Made by a program: the position numbers and the translations under genes | Notes under the pieces: generated by a model | Database searches by the model: none | What the model was told of the DNA's origin: nothing | The model's input: only the letters and a program-made list of their open reading frames with translations | Shown: piece after piece, positions 7,955 through 16,818 of the stretch | Position numbering within the stretch: position 1 is the stretch's first letter | Layout: every line of letters starts with the position of its first letter | Origin: Alkalicoccus chagannorensis DSM 18086 | GTDB lineage: Bacteria > Bacillota > Bacilli > Bacillales > Salisediminibacteriaceae | Assembly: GCF_000429725.1 (NCBI RefSeq) | Contig: NZ_AUCK01000005.1 | Location: forward strand, 116,015-180,014 | Direction of reading: 5' to 3' | Length of the DNA: 64,000 nt

Positions 7955-9202
7955 TTATTCGTCATTATTGTTTTCTTCTTCGGAAGCGGGCGGGTGAAAT
8001 TGGACATCGTAGCCTGCTTCTTCCATCAACTGCGGGATGCTGCCTTCGCCTGCGGTATGCAGGGCGCCGACGACAGCAAAAAGAGTGCCTTCTTCTTCTT
8101 CAAGAAAAGAAGCAAGCTGCTCGCTCATCTGCTCATCCCGCTGATCCAGGCCGAGCGTGTCGTGGGCGGTGTCGACGGACCGGAGAAAGGAAAACAACTC
8201 CTGATCTCCTTCGCGCCATATCCCGACGAGCGCACGCATTTGTTCGTCAGCCCGGTCGAGCGAAGCGATTTCGTCTTCCAGCGCAGCCACCTGTTCTTCA
8301 TAGCTGGTGTTCTGCATGGCTTCCAGCTGATCCTCCAGATTTTCGAGGGAGCGTACCGGCAGACCGTCTTCTTCCGCGAGATCGAGGAAGTAAGGGTCAA
8401 TGCCATAGGCAGCTTCAAAGCTGGAACGCATCAACGCAATATCACCTGTAAACAGGCTGAGCGCCCACGGCTCCGCCTGGGCCATCATTGGTTCTTGTAT
8501 GCCGAACGTTTCGAGTTCGTCCACCAGCGTTTCATACGCGTCTTCGTGCATTTCGTCCGCCAATTCCCGGCCCCCGCCGGCCATGGCGGACATGAGCTCT
8601 TCGTTCATGTCCTGCTGCACCTGAGGATCATTGATGTTGACTTCAAACGCAGCTTCATCAGAGCGTTCATACGCCTCCATCACCTCATCGCGGAGCGGAT
8701 ACATGTCCGGTTCGCCGACATGGACGGAACCGTACAGGTACACCGTGTTAGCTTCACTGCTTATTTCGTAGAGAAGTCCGTTCGACGCCCCGTTCGGATT
8801 GACCTCCGGGAGCATGGTCTGAGCATAGACTTCCACGTCGGAAGACTCCAGCTCCAGCATCGGTTGAACAAGACTTTCTTCGTAAGTAGGATCAAGGAGA
8901 ATGATGCCGAGATCGGCCGACTCCAGCGATTCCACCGTCAGCAGGTCGCGGATTTCCGTCGGCGTCGCTTCGGGCAGGTCCAGCTCCTCCAGGTTGGTGA
9001 GTTGATCAATGCCGCTCAACGAAACGATCTCTTCGTCGGAAGAGAGTGCAGTAATGTCTTCAGGGTCCACTTCCTGAAGGGATGAGGCACCAGACTGTTC
9101 CAGTACCGCCCGCTCCAGGGCGTCATCTGCGAAAGAAAGTTCTTCCTGCTGGCATGCCCCGAGAAGTAAAATTGGAGTGAGATATAAGATTGATTTTTTC
9201 AT
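7955..9202 (-). CDS. TraB/GumN family lipoprotein with N-terminal leucine-rich segment
   Basis: A 415-residue exported protein. A lipoprotein signal ends in the lipobox LLGAC with the lipidated Cys17, so it is anchored outside the membrane. Residues about 25-105 look like a short leucine-rich repeat unit (DITAL...IVSLSGIDQLTNLEELDL). The TraB/GumN domain follows, starting at NTVYLYGSVHVGEPDMYPL and ending in LFAVVGALHTAGEGSIPQLMEEAGY, the two paired motifs of the family that hold putative metal or catalytic histidines. The family is metalloprotease-like, but the substrate is unknown. The protein is very acidic, as expected for a salt-adapted host. The ATG at 9202 follows AAGGGAC; an ATG nine codons upstream lacks a site. 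Confidence 0.87.
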   Translation of the reverse strand: MKKSILYLTPILLLGACQQEELSFADDALERAVLEQSGASSLQEVDPEDITALSSDEEIVSLSGIDQLTNLEELDLPEATPTEIRDLLTVESLESADLGIILLDPTYEESLVQPMLELESSDVEVYAQTMLPEVNPNGASNGLLYEISSEANTVYLYGSVHVGEPDMYPLRDEVMEAYERSDEAAFEVNINDPQVQQDMNEELMSAMAGGGRELADEMHEDAYETLVDELETFGIQEPMMAQAEPWALSLFTGDIALMRSSFEAAYGIDPYFLDLAEEDGLPVRSLENLEDQLEAMQNTSYEEQVAALEDEIASLDRADEQMRALVGIWREGDQELFSFLRSVDTAHDTLGLDQRDEQMSEQLASFLEEEEGTLFAVVGALHTAGEGSIPQLMEEAGYDVQFHPPASEEENNNDE

Positions 9203-9360
9203 GGAGTATAGTGTCCCTTCTATGCTCAATGATGATCGCGAATCGAATGACAGCGTACGTCATTGAAATGCAATTGTATTGTATCATACAAAGCCTTCGT
9301 GCTGGGAGTCAGAATTTGATATGATGGAAGATAGTCAAAAAAGCAGTGAGAGCTGCGTGA

Positions 9361-12300
9361 ATGCAGGAAGGCGGGGTTTACTTGTTAAAATTAAATGCGC
9401 TGTCAGAAGAAGAGCTGCTTGGCAGCGTAAGTACACCGGAGCTGCTGACGATTGCCAAGTCCTTTCATCGGAATGGCAGTGTGAAAGAGCTTCTATGGAA
9501 TCCGGAGCGGCATACTTTTGTCGTTCATGTCTACCGCTATCAGCAGGAATATAAAGCAGAAATCGAAGTCATGCAGGACCTCACCATCACGTCTACCGCA
9601 TGTACCTGCGGCTCGGACCGGTGCGTGCACATCTATGCTGCACTCCTGGCGCTGCATGAAGCGGATGTCGTACCTTGGCTGATCGAAAAAGGATTTGCGT
9701 CGAAGGAAGCGCTGTCTTCCCTGAGCCCGCGTGAGGAAAGAAGGCTTGAAGAAGCGCTGCATCGTTTTCACTCGCTCTTTCTGGAAGAGGAAGAGGGAGC
9801 GCCCGCATCGAACCGCGAAGAACTGCAGGTCCAGTACCAGATCAAACTTTGGCCTGCTTACGATTCGGAAACATCGGGCGCGCTGGAAGTGGAGCTGAAA
9901 ATTGGACCGGGACGGCTGTATGTCGTGAAAGAGATTCGGGATTTTCTCGAATCCTACAGCAGCCAGCAGGCCATGCTGTTTACGGACCGGTTTTCTTACT
10001 ATCCGGAGGAGCATACCTTTGCAGAAGAAGACAGGGAGATTCTGGACTGGATGTATGAACTCCTGGCCGTGCAGGACATGGGGAGGACGTATTTCAAAGC
10101 CCCGTCGTCGCGTTCGTTCACGCTTCCACCGCAGTATGCCAAGTCTTTTTTAGAGAAAATGAGCCGCCGCGATGCAGTCGTGATCTACGATGAAACACGA
10201 CGGCTCGTTCTTGAAGAAATGGAACGTCCGTTTTCTTTTCGAGTGGAAGAAGAAGGCGAAAACATGCATCTGCACTGGCAGGAAGCAGATGAGTGCCTGT
10301 ATTTCGGCCGTCGGATGCCGCTCTGTTACGCCGGAGGCACGTTCTATTCGATGGACAAGGATAAACAGCGCATCATAGAGCATTTGTACTATCTATTCAG
10401 CATGGAAGGAAGGGAGAAGCTCGTATTCACCGCCGCCTATCTGGAATCCCTGGCGAGCGTGCTGCTGCCTCAGCTGCGGGAGATCGGACGCGTCGACCTC
10501 GTCGAATCACTGGAGCAGTCTGTGCAGGCCCCGCCCCTCGTGCCGAAACTGTATATTGAGGAAGAAGGGCAGTGGAAGCTGACACTCGACATTCAGTTTC
10601 ATTACGGCGCGGTGGTCTTCCGCCCGTTCACGGAGGAAAAAGAAAGCAGAGATACCGTACTCGTCCGGGATTTGAAGCAGGAATACAGGCTCATGTCCGT
10701 TATTGAAGACACACCGGTGAAGCTGAATGGGTCGTCCATTTACGTCTCCGGCCGGGCGTCCGTACTGTATTTTCTCTCTGCCTGGATGCCGAGGCTGTCT
10801 GAGCTGTTTGAAGTGTATGCGCCGAAACATCTGCAGGAAATGATCCACGAGCCCGCTGCACCGATCACGTTGGATACAGACACCTCCGGCTCCGGCTGGC
10901 TGGATGTGTCCTTTGAGCTGGAGGGGATCGCGGAGGAAGATGTGGCTGCCATGATGCAGGCACTGCAGCGCCGTGAGTCGTTCTTTCAACTGGAAAACGG
11001 AGCCTACGTCCCGCTCGAACATGAGCATCTGCAGGGAGCAAAGTCGTTTCTGGAACAAACGGGGCTCCGGGAGCAGGATCTGGACGGGAACGTGCAGCTG
11101 CCGCTCTACCAGGCCTTTGAACTGGAGGCGATGAGCTCGGTGGAAATGCGCCGCTCCGCCGGCGTCAAGCAGCTGTTCCAGCGCCTGTTGGAACCTGAAG
11201 AGCATGATTTCCCGCTGCCCGCGGTGGATGCCGACATGCGGGATTACCAGAAACGTGGCTATCAATGGATGACGAGCCTGGATTATTACGGGTTCGGCGG
11301 CATTCTTGCTGATGATATGGGGCTGGGGAAAACGCTGCAGACCATCGCGTTTGCGCTCGGGAAAAAAGAGCGAGGGGTGCTCCCAGAACCACTGCTCATC
11401 ATCTGCCCTGCCAGCGTTGTTTACAATTGGAAAAAAGAACTGGAGCGGTTCGCGCCCCACCTCAAGGCGGGGATGGTCAGCGGAACGAGGCAGGAACGCC
11501 GCGCTGCGGTGGCAGCTGCTTCCGAGAAAGACGTGCTGATCACGTCGTATCCCGCGCTCAGACGGGACGAAGACTTGTATGAAGAGCACCGGTTTTCTAC
11601 GCTGATTCTTGACGAAGCGCAGAACATTAAAAACGTCCAGACGAAAACGAGCCGGGCTGTCCGCAGCATCAACTGCGGGACGTGCTTCGCCCTGAGCGGC
11701 ACCCCGATCGAGAACTCGCTGGAAGAGCTTTACTCTATCTTCCGCGCTGCACTGCCGGGATTTTTCCGATCCAAGGAAGGATTCAATCGGATGACGGAAG
11801 AGCAGATTACCAGCCGCATCCGTCCGTTCGTCCTCCGGCGCCGGAAGCAGGATGTGCTCAAAGAGCTTCCGGAAAAACAGGAGTCGGTAGCCTATGCGGA
11901 TATGACACAGGAACAGAAAACGCTGTACCTCGGTCAGCTGCAGCTGCTTCAGTCAGAGGCGTCGAATGCGATTGCCGAGAACCGATGGCAGGAACAGCGG
12001 ATGCAGATTCTGGCTGGACTGACCCGGCTGCGTCAGATCTGCTGCCACCCTGGTATGTTCATGAATGAGTATAAAGGAGGATCAGATAAGCTGGAGCAGC
12101 TGATGGAGTATACGGAAGAAGCGCTGCAGCAGGGAAGAAGCATTGTCGTTTTCAGTCAGTTCACGTCCATGCTCTCGATCATCCGGAGCCGGTTCGATCA
12201 GAAAGAGCACGATTATTTTTACCTCGACGGCAGTACGAAATCAGAAGAGCGTGTCACCATGGCGGAACGGTTCAACAACGGGGAGAAAGATTTGTTTCTC

Positions 12301-12594
12301 GTCTCCTTAAAAGCCGGTGGAACCGGCCTGAACCTGACAGGCGGAGATACCGTGATTCTGTTCGACTCCTGGTGGAATCCGGCTGTGGAAGACCAGGCTG
12401 CCGACCGCGTCTACCGATTCGGTCAGAAGCGGATGGTCCAGGTAATCAAAATGATCACAGCAGGTACCATCGAAGAAAAAATCCACGCGATGCAGGAACA
12501 GAAGAGGCAGTTAATGGACCGGGTCGTACAGACCGGAGAAACGTCCTTAACCTCAATTGGGAAAGAAGAAATCCGCGAGCTGCTGCAGATCTGA
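9361..12594 (+). CDS. SWIM zinc-finger SNF2-family DEAD/DEAH helicase
   Basis: A 1077-residue Swi2/Snf2 ATPase. An N-terminal SWIM finger has C81, C83, C88 and H90 (CTCGSDRCVH). A central SNF2-associated domain is followed by the motor, with DDMGLGKT near residue 650 and DEAQNIKN near 751. The second RecA lobe contains QFTSM, LVSLKAGGTGLNLTGG and the arginine-finger region DRVYRFGQ. Bacterial members are thought to remodel nucleic-acid complexes; the role is not established. The ATG at 9361 has a poor ribosome site, while TTG at 9382 is preceded by AGGAAGGCGGGG and may be the true start, which would remove seven residues. A terminator follows directly. Confidence 0.92.
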   Translation: MQEGGVYLLKLNALSEEELLGSVSTPELLTIAKSFHRNGSVKELLWNPERHTFVVHVYRYQQEYKAEIEVMQDLTITSTACTCGSDRCVHIYAALLALHEADVVPWLIEKGFASKEALSSLSPREERRLEEALHRFHSLFLEEEEGAPASNREELQVQYQIKLWPAYDSETSGALEVELKIGPGRLYVVKEIRDFLESYSSQQAMLFTDRFSYYPEEHTFAEEDREILDWMYELLAVQDMGRTYFKAPSSRSFTLPPQYAKSFLEKMSRRDAVVIYDETRRLVLEEMERPFSFRVEEEGENMHLHWQEADECLYFGRRMPLCYAGGTFYSMDKDKQRIIEHLYYLFSMEGREKLVFTAAYLESLASVLLPQLREIGRVDLVESLEQSVQAPPLVPKLYIEEEGQWKLTLDIQFHYGAVVFRPFTEEKESRDTVLVRDLKQEYRLMSVIEDTPVKLNGSSIYVSGRASVLYFLSAWMPRLSELFEVYAPKHLQEMIHEPAAPITLDTDTSGSGWLDVSFELEGIAEEDVAAMMQALQRRESFFQLENGAYVPLEHEHLQGAKSFLEQTGLREQDLDGNVQLPLYQAFELEAMSSVEMRRSAGVKQLFQRLLEPEEHDFPLPAVDADMRDYQKRGYQWMTSLDYYGFGGILADDMGLGKTLQTIAFALGKKERGVLPEPLLIICPASVVYNWKKELERFAPHLKAGMVSGTRQERRAAVAAASEKDVLITSYPALRRDEDLYEEHRFSTLILDEAQNIKNVQTKTSRAVRSINCGTCFALSGTPIENSLEELYSIFRAALPGFFRSKEGFNRMTEEQITSRIRPFVLRRRKQDVLKELPEKQESVAYADMTQEQKTLYLGQLQLLQSEASNAIAENRWQEQRMQILAGLTRLRQICCHPGMFMNEYKGGSDKLEQLMEYTEEALQQGRSIVVFSQFTSMLSIIRSRFDQKEHDYFYLDGSTKSEERVTMAERFNNGEKDLFLVSLKAGGTGLNLTGGDTVILFDSWWNPAVEDQAADRVYRFGQKRMVQVIKMITAGTIEEKIHAMQEQKRQLMDRVVQTGETSLTSIGKEEIRELLQI

Positions 12595-12602
12595 TGTGGC
12601 AG

Positions 12603-12657
12603 AAAAAGCACCCCGTCTCCCCATGTCGAAGCATGCGGAAACGGGGTGCTTTTTTTC
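12603..12657. terminator. Bidirectional terminator between helicase and membrane protein gene
   Basis: AAAAAGCACCCCGT pairs with ACGGGGTGCTTTTTTT around a 23-base loop. Both outer arms are A/T runs, so it serves the plus gene ending at 12594 and the minus gene ending at 12847. Confidence 0.85.
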
Positions 12658-12710
12658 TTTCGTGGGAACGGATAAGAGGTCCAGGCAGGATGAAGACACC
12701 TTTGCGCGTT

Positions 12711-12790
12711 GGAAGGGAGGAACCGGTTCTTCCCTTCCAAAACATGCGCCGCACGCCGTGCCGACCAAAAGGCGCTCCGCGCTTTTGGTC
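12711..12790 (+). repeat. Intergenic repeat R1, 3' half
   Basis: Contains a GGAAGGGA/TCCCTTCC stem, the GCGCCGCACGCCGTGCCGACC block, and the closing stem GACCAAAAG-G-CGC with GCGCTTTTGGTC. The head of R1 is missing. Confidence 0.65.
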
Positions 12791-12846
12791 TTTCCCAGCA
12801 TAAGGGAGCATGTGATCTGCATGGCGTTCCGCGCCTGGATGGTTCG

Positions 12847-14550
12847 TTACTGAGATACGTCGAAGTCGAGTTCTTCGATCGGCTGTACGCTCTCGTTGTT
12901 ATCCACATAGGAAATCGAAATGTCATCTCCAGGTTCGATAAAGACAGCTTCCGGATGAGAGGAAGAGCCGAGCGTGAAGATGCGTTCTTCCCCTTCAAGC
13001 CAGAGACGGACCGTCACACTCTCTTCCCGGTCCCAATGGTAGACACGTTCCACCGTCACGGTTTCTTCAACGAGATCGGTGAATTCTCCCGGCACCACGT
13101 CTCCATCTACTTCAGAGGATAGTTCCAGCTGGTAGGCATTGAATGCTTCCTGCTTCGTATCCCCATAGCCATACACATTTTCGTCTGATGCGTTAACGAG
13201 CATGATCTCGCGCAGCACAGAATTTCTGTCCATGAGCGGCACGACCCACGTGTACTGGCCGTAAATACTATAGAGGGACGGGGTGCCTGCGACGTAGTCA
13301 TCGCGGCGGAATGTCCGCTCCGCTAAATCCATTGCTGTACGCCCGTTCAGCATGCCACTGGCGTCCCGGAAGTAACGGAGTTCGCCGGTCCGGGCATCAA
13401 ACATCGTAAACCCGACCATCGATCTGGAAGCTTCTTCGCCCTCGTTCTGCAGGCGCATATGGTCGGTGAACCAATTCAGCTGCAGGTTGTCATCTACAAC
13501 CCCCGTAACGCTGTCCACAGCGCCCCAGCCGGTCGGCTGCGTCAGTCCTTCCCGTCCGAAGAACCGGTTGATGATCCCTTGTTTGTATATACCGAACCAG
13601 TCGTTCCGTTCCTGCGCAATGTGAGGAGGATACACGCGGTTCACCCACTCGGGCGCTTCGTCTGCATCATACTGGGAGGTCTCCCCGGTCGCAGGGTCGA
13701 CGGTAATGATGCCATCGACATCAGCCACCCGGCGGAACTCGGTGAAGGAGCCATAGTTGACGATGTAGTAAGGATTGCCTTCTTCATCCACTTCAAACGT
13801 CGTGTCGAGCATGACGACATCCGGGTATTCCATCCGGACATGCCGCTCGAGATTCTCATGGAAGAAGGCTGACGGCACGTAGTTCATCGGTGTTTCGATC
13901 AGCTGTGGTTCTGCGCGGTGGTTCTCCGCACTCACCATGATGTATCCGGGCACAGAATCAGCCCGGAACCAGCGGAAAAAGTCATCGTACTCAATCGGCG
14001 CGATCCAGTACAGCTCCTCATCCACCCGCTGGATGCGGGCATTGCCAAGCGTGTAAAAGGCTGGATTATCCAGCTGTCCCATCATGACATCAGCTCGGTA
14101 TTCCGCATAGTCCCGGGGGACGATCGGAATGCTTTCTTCGTTCACCGGATCGAGATCATCTTCGTCCACCTCGACTCCGTCGGCCATGTCGTAACGGTTG
14201 TCCGCAATGAACAGGGGCTGGGTGAAAACAAACAGCAGGAATGCAGTGAGCAGGACGACCCCGATCGAGGCCCCCACCAACGCCTGTTTTTTGCGGAACG
14301 AGCGGACAAGCATGTAGACTACCGTGTTATCGATGATGAGCCAGATGGCGACAATCGGCAGACACGCAGAGATAAACAGCGTCACACTCTGGTCCAGCAG
14401 ACCGGCATAGAACAAGAAGATACCGTACCCTATACCGCCGACAGCCCGGATCGGAATCCATATCCGGAATTCCCGGCGCTTCCACCAGACCGGATGAAGC
14501 GGCAGAAAAAATAATGCTGTAATCAATACAGCAATCAGCATTTGAATCAT
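12847..14550 (-). CDS. Membrane protein with large extracytoplasmic domain, function unknown
   Basis: A 567-residue protein I do not recognise. Four hydrophobic segments occupy residues about 1-120 (MIQMLIAVLITALFFLPLHP, then GIGYGIFLFYAGLLDQ, LFISACLPIVAIWLII, and VGASIGVVLLTAFLLFVF). A soluble region of about 430 residues follows, rich in Asp and Glu, that by topology would lie outside the cell. It has TMFDARTGELRYFRDASG, which resembles repeated PepSY-like or dehydrogenase-beta-propeller-like segments without a clear match. No catalytic motif is obvious. The start at 14550 has AAAGGGGGAGCAACTC; the upstream ATG does not. Gene is monocistronic, divergent from the ABC-F gene. Confidence 0.75.
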   Translation of the reverse strand: MIQMLIAVLITALFFLPLHPVWWKRREFRIWIPIRAVGGIGYGIFLFYAGLLDQSVTLFISACLPIVAIWLIIDNTVVYMLVRSFRKKQALVGASIGVVLLTAFLLFVFTQPLFIADNRYDMADGVEVDEDDLDPVNEESIPIVPRDYAEYRADVMMGQLDNPAFYTLGNARIQRVDEELYWIAPIEYDDFFRWFRADSVPGYIMVSAENHRAEPQLIETPMNYVPSAFFHENLERHVRMEYPDVVMLDTTFEVDEEGNPYYIVNYGSFTEFRRVADVDGIITVDPATGETSQYDADEAPEWVNRVYPPHIAQERNDWFGIYKQGIINRFFGREGLTQPTGWGAVDSVTGVVDDNLQLNWFTDHMRLQNEGEEASRSMVGFTMFDARTGELRYFRDASGMLNGRTAMDLAERTFRRDDYVAGTPSLYSIYGQYTWVVPLMDRNSVLREIMLVNASDENVYGYGDTKQEAFNAYQLELSSEVDGDVVPGEFTDLVEETVTVERVYHWDREESVTVRLWLEGEERIFTLGSSSHPEAVFIEPGDDISISYVDNNESVQPIEELDFDVSQ

Positions 14551-14624
14551 GAGTTGCTCCCCCTTTTTGAACGTCGCTTTTTCTACGTTTCTATGCAGCA
14601 ATCCGTTTCACTTCCGGCCATTTT

Positions 14625-14633
14625 TGATACAAT
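14625..14633 (+). promoter_or_regulatory. Extended -10 promoter element of the ABC-F gene
   Basis: TGATACAAT (TGn plus TACAAT) lies 39 bases before the ATG at 14673. The -35 region is weak. Confidence 0.4.
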
Positions 14634-14672
14634 GGATAAGATAAGCACACTAGAGATGAAGGATGATGCCGT

Positions 14673-16568
14673 ATGAGTCTGCTCCGAGCAGAACAGCTTC
14701 AAAAAACGTATGGTGAAAAAACACTATTTCATCGTATATCATTTACTATAGAGAAGAAAGAGCGGATCGGCATTGTGGGAGTGAATGGGACGGGGAAATC
14801 GTCTCTGCTCCGTGCGATTGCCGGCCTGGAACCAGCCGAGATCGGAGAGATTATCCACGCGAATGATTTTCGTCTGGAATACGTGCCGCAGGAGCCCGAG
14901 CTGCCGCAGGATGCTGCGGTACTCGATATCGTCTTTGATGGGGATGCCCCGGTGATTCAGGCAATGAAAGAATATGAACGAGCGCTTGCGGCATTGGAGG
15001 CGGATGCTGGCGGCACGAAAGCACAGGATCAGTTTGCGCGGGCGCAGGCACGCATGGACAAAGAGGATGCGTGGGAAGCGAACGCCCAGGCGAAAACCAT
15101 CCTGACGAAACTCGGCGTCCGTTATTTTGACGCTGAGATCGGCACCCTCTCTGGAGGGCAGCGCAGACGCGTATCTCTTGCCAAAGCACTGATTCAGCCG
15201 GCAGATCTGCTGATGCTGGATGAGCCGACCAACCACCTCGACAACGAGACCGTCGAATGGCTGGAAGAATACCTTCGTGGATACGAGGGAGCGCTCATGA
15301 TGATTACCCACGACAGGTACTTTCTCAACCGCGTGACCAACCGGATCTATGAGCTTGATGACGGCCGGCTGTATATTTACGAAGGGAACTATGAACAGTT
15401 TCTCGAACAGAAAGCGCTCCGCCACCAGCACGAAGAAAAAGTGGAAGATAAGCGTCAGAATATACTGCGCCGGGAGGTAGCCTGGCTGAAGCGGGGGGCG
15501 AAAGCAAGAACGACGAAACAAAAAGCACGAAAGCAGCGAATCGAAACCATGCAGGACCAGGAAGGCCCGAAGCAGACCGGGGAACTCGACTTTGCCATTG
15601 GCTCCCGCCGTCTCGGCAAAAAAGTGCTGGAGCTGGAGCAGGTGGGTATCTCGCGCGGGGGAAACACCCTCGTGGAGCATGCTGATCTGCTCGTCCAGCG
15701 CGGCGACCGAATCGGCATTATTGGACCCAATGGTGCTGGGAAAACATCGCTTCTGCACGCAGCAGCAGGAAGGATTGACGTCGACAGCGGAGAGGTCATC
15801 CATGGAGAAACCGTGCATATCGGGTATTATACGCAGGATCACGAACCATTGGATGAAAACCTGCGGGTCATCGATTATGTAAAACAAACGGCCGAAGCGG
15901 TGCAGACGTCGGAAGGCGCTGTGATTACAGCCGAACAGATGCTGGAGCGCTTTCTCTTTCCGCGAAGCCACCAGTGGACCCAGATCCGCCGACTCTCCGG
16001 CGGGGAACGAAAGCGCCTGTACCTGTTGAAAGTACTCATGGAGGAACCGAACGTCCTCTTTCTGGATGAGCCGACCAATGATCTCGATACGACAGTGCTT
16101 GCCGTACTCGAAGATTACCTGGATCAGTTCCCGGGTGTGGTCATTACCGTCTCGCACGACAGGTACTTTCTGGACCGTGTGGTGGACCGGCTGCTCGTGC
16201 TCCGGGAAGACAGCACATCTGTCGTTCATTTTTACGGAAGCTACAGCGAGTGGCTCGAACAAGAAAAGCAGCAGGCAGCTGCGCCATCTGCCGCACCAAC
16301 CAAGAAGCCGGAAGCAGAAAAACCTGCCCAGCAGAAGAAAAAGCTCTCTTACAAAGAAAAATTGGAGTGGGAGTCCATTGAAGAGGACATCTCCCGTCTG
16401 GAAGCCGCTATCGAAGCCCTGGACGAAGAGGCGGCTGGAACCGGTTCCGACGCTGGAAGAGCGGCCGATATTATGAAAGAGAAAGAAGAGAAAGAGCAGG
16501 AACTGGAAAGCAAGCTCGAACGGTGGGAGGAACTATCCCTGCTTGTCGAAGAACTGGGGTCCCACTAG
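14673..16568 (+). CDS. yfmR: ABC-F family ATPase, Uup/YfmR type
   Basis: A 631-residue soluble ABC-F protein with two ATPase domains and no membrane segments. Walker A motifs are GVNGTGKS near residue 35 and GPNGAGKT near 352. The signature motifs are LSGGQRRR and LSGGERKR, each followed by a LMLDEPTNHLDN or LFLDEPTNDLDT Walker B. The Uup-type C-terminal coiled coil covers about 545-628 (YKEKLEWESIEEDISRLEAAI and onwards). ABC-F proteins act at the ribosome E site; B. subtilis YfmR helps resolve stalled ribosomes together with EF-P. The assignment to YfmR rather than another Uup paralogue rests on length, coiled coil and start of the protein. A terminator follows at 16625. Confidence 0.92.
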   Translation: MSLLRAEQLQKTYGEKTLFHRISFTIEKKERIGIVGVNGTGKSSLLRAIAGLEPAEIGEIIHANDFRLEYVPQEPELPQDAAVLDIVFDGDAPVIQAMKEYERALAALEADAGGTKAQDQFARAQARMDKEDAWEANAQAKTILTKLGVRYFDAEIGTLSGGQRRRVSLAKALIQPADLLMLDEPTNHLDNETVEWLEEYLRGYEGALMMITHDRYFLNRVTNRIYELDDGRLYIYEGNYEQFLEQKALRHQHEEKVEDKRQNILRREVAWLKRGAKARTTKQKARKQRIETMQDQEGPKQTGELDFAIGSRRLGKKVLELEQVGISRGGNTLVEHADLLVQRGDRIGIIGPNGAGKTSLLHAAAGRIDVDSGEVIHGETVHIGYYTQDHEPLDENLRVIDYVKQTAEAVQTSEGAVITAEQMLERFLFPRSHQWTQIRRLSGGERKRLYLLKVLMEEPNVLFLDEPTNDLDTTVLAVLEDYLDQFPGVVITVSHDRYFLDRVVDRLLVLREDSTSVVHFYGSYSEWLEQEKQQAAAPSAAPTKKPEAEKPAQQKKKLSYKEKLEWESIEEDISRLEAAIEALDEEAAGTGSDAGRAADIMKEKEEKEQELESKLERWEELSLLVEELGSH

Positions 16569-16624
16569 CAGCAGGCGGAATAAAGAGAGGCACCCTGAAA
16601 TGGGGCGCCTCTCGTCATGATCAC

Positions 16625-16664
16625 AGCGCGGGAAGAGCAGAGAATGCTTTTCCCGCGCTTTTTG
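16625..16664 (+). terminator. Terminator of the ABC-F gene
   Basis: AGCGCGGGAA pairs with TTCCCGCGCT around a 15-base loop, followed by TTTTT. A second, imperfect GAGAGGC...GCCTCTC hairpin lies just upstream near 16585-16615. Confidence 0.8.
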
Positions 16665-16818
16665 CATTCGTAAGAAAGATGTCCTAGGAAGAAGAAGAGG
16701 GCGTTGTCTCATCAGGACGGGGGACGAAGAGCAGATGCTTCGCTTCACCGCCGGCCGGCGGACGTTGTTCCATCACGTTCTCGATACTGAAGACCGGTTG
16801 TTTCCGCCCAATGGTTTC

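Noticed and set aside
10507..11589. 360-codon minus-strand ORF inside the SNF2 gene
   Set aside because: Antisense shadow of a clear helicase domain.
14739..16262. 507-codon minus-strand ORF
   Set aside because: It lies opposite the ABC-F gene and shows no family motif or ribosome site.
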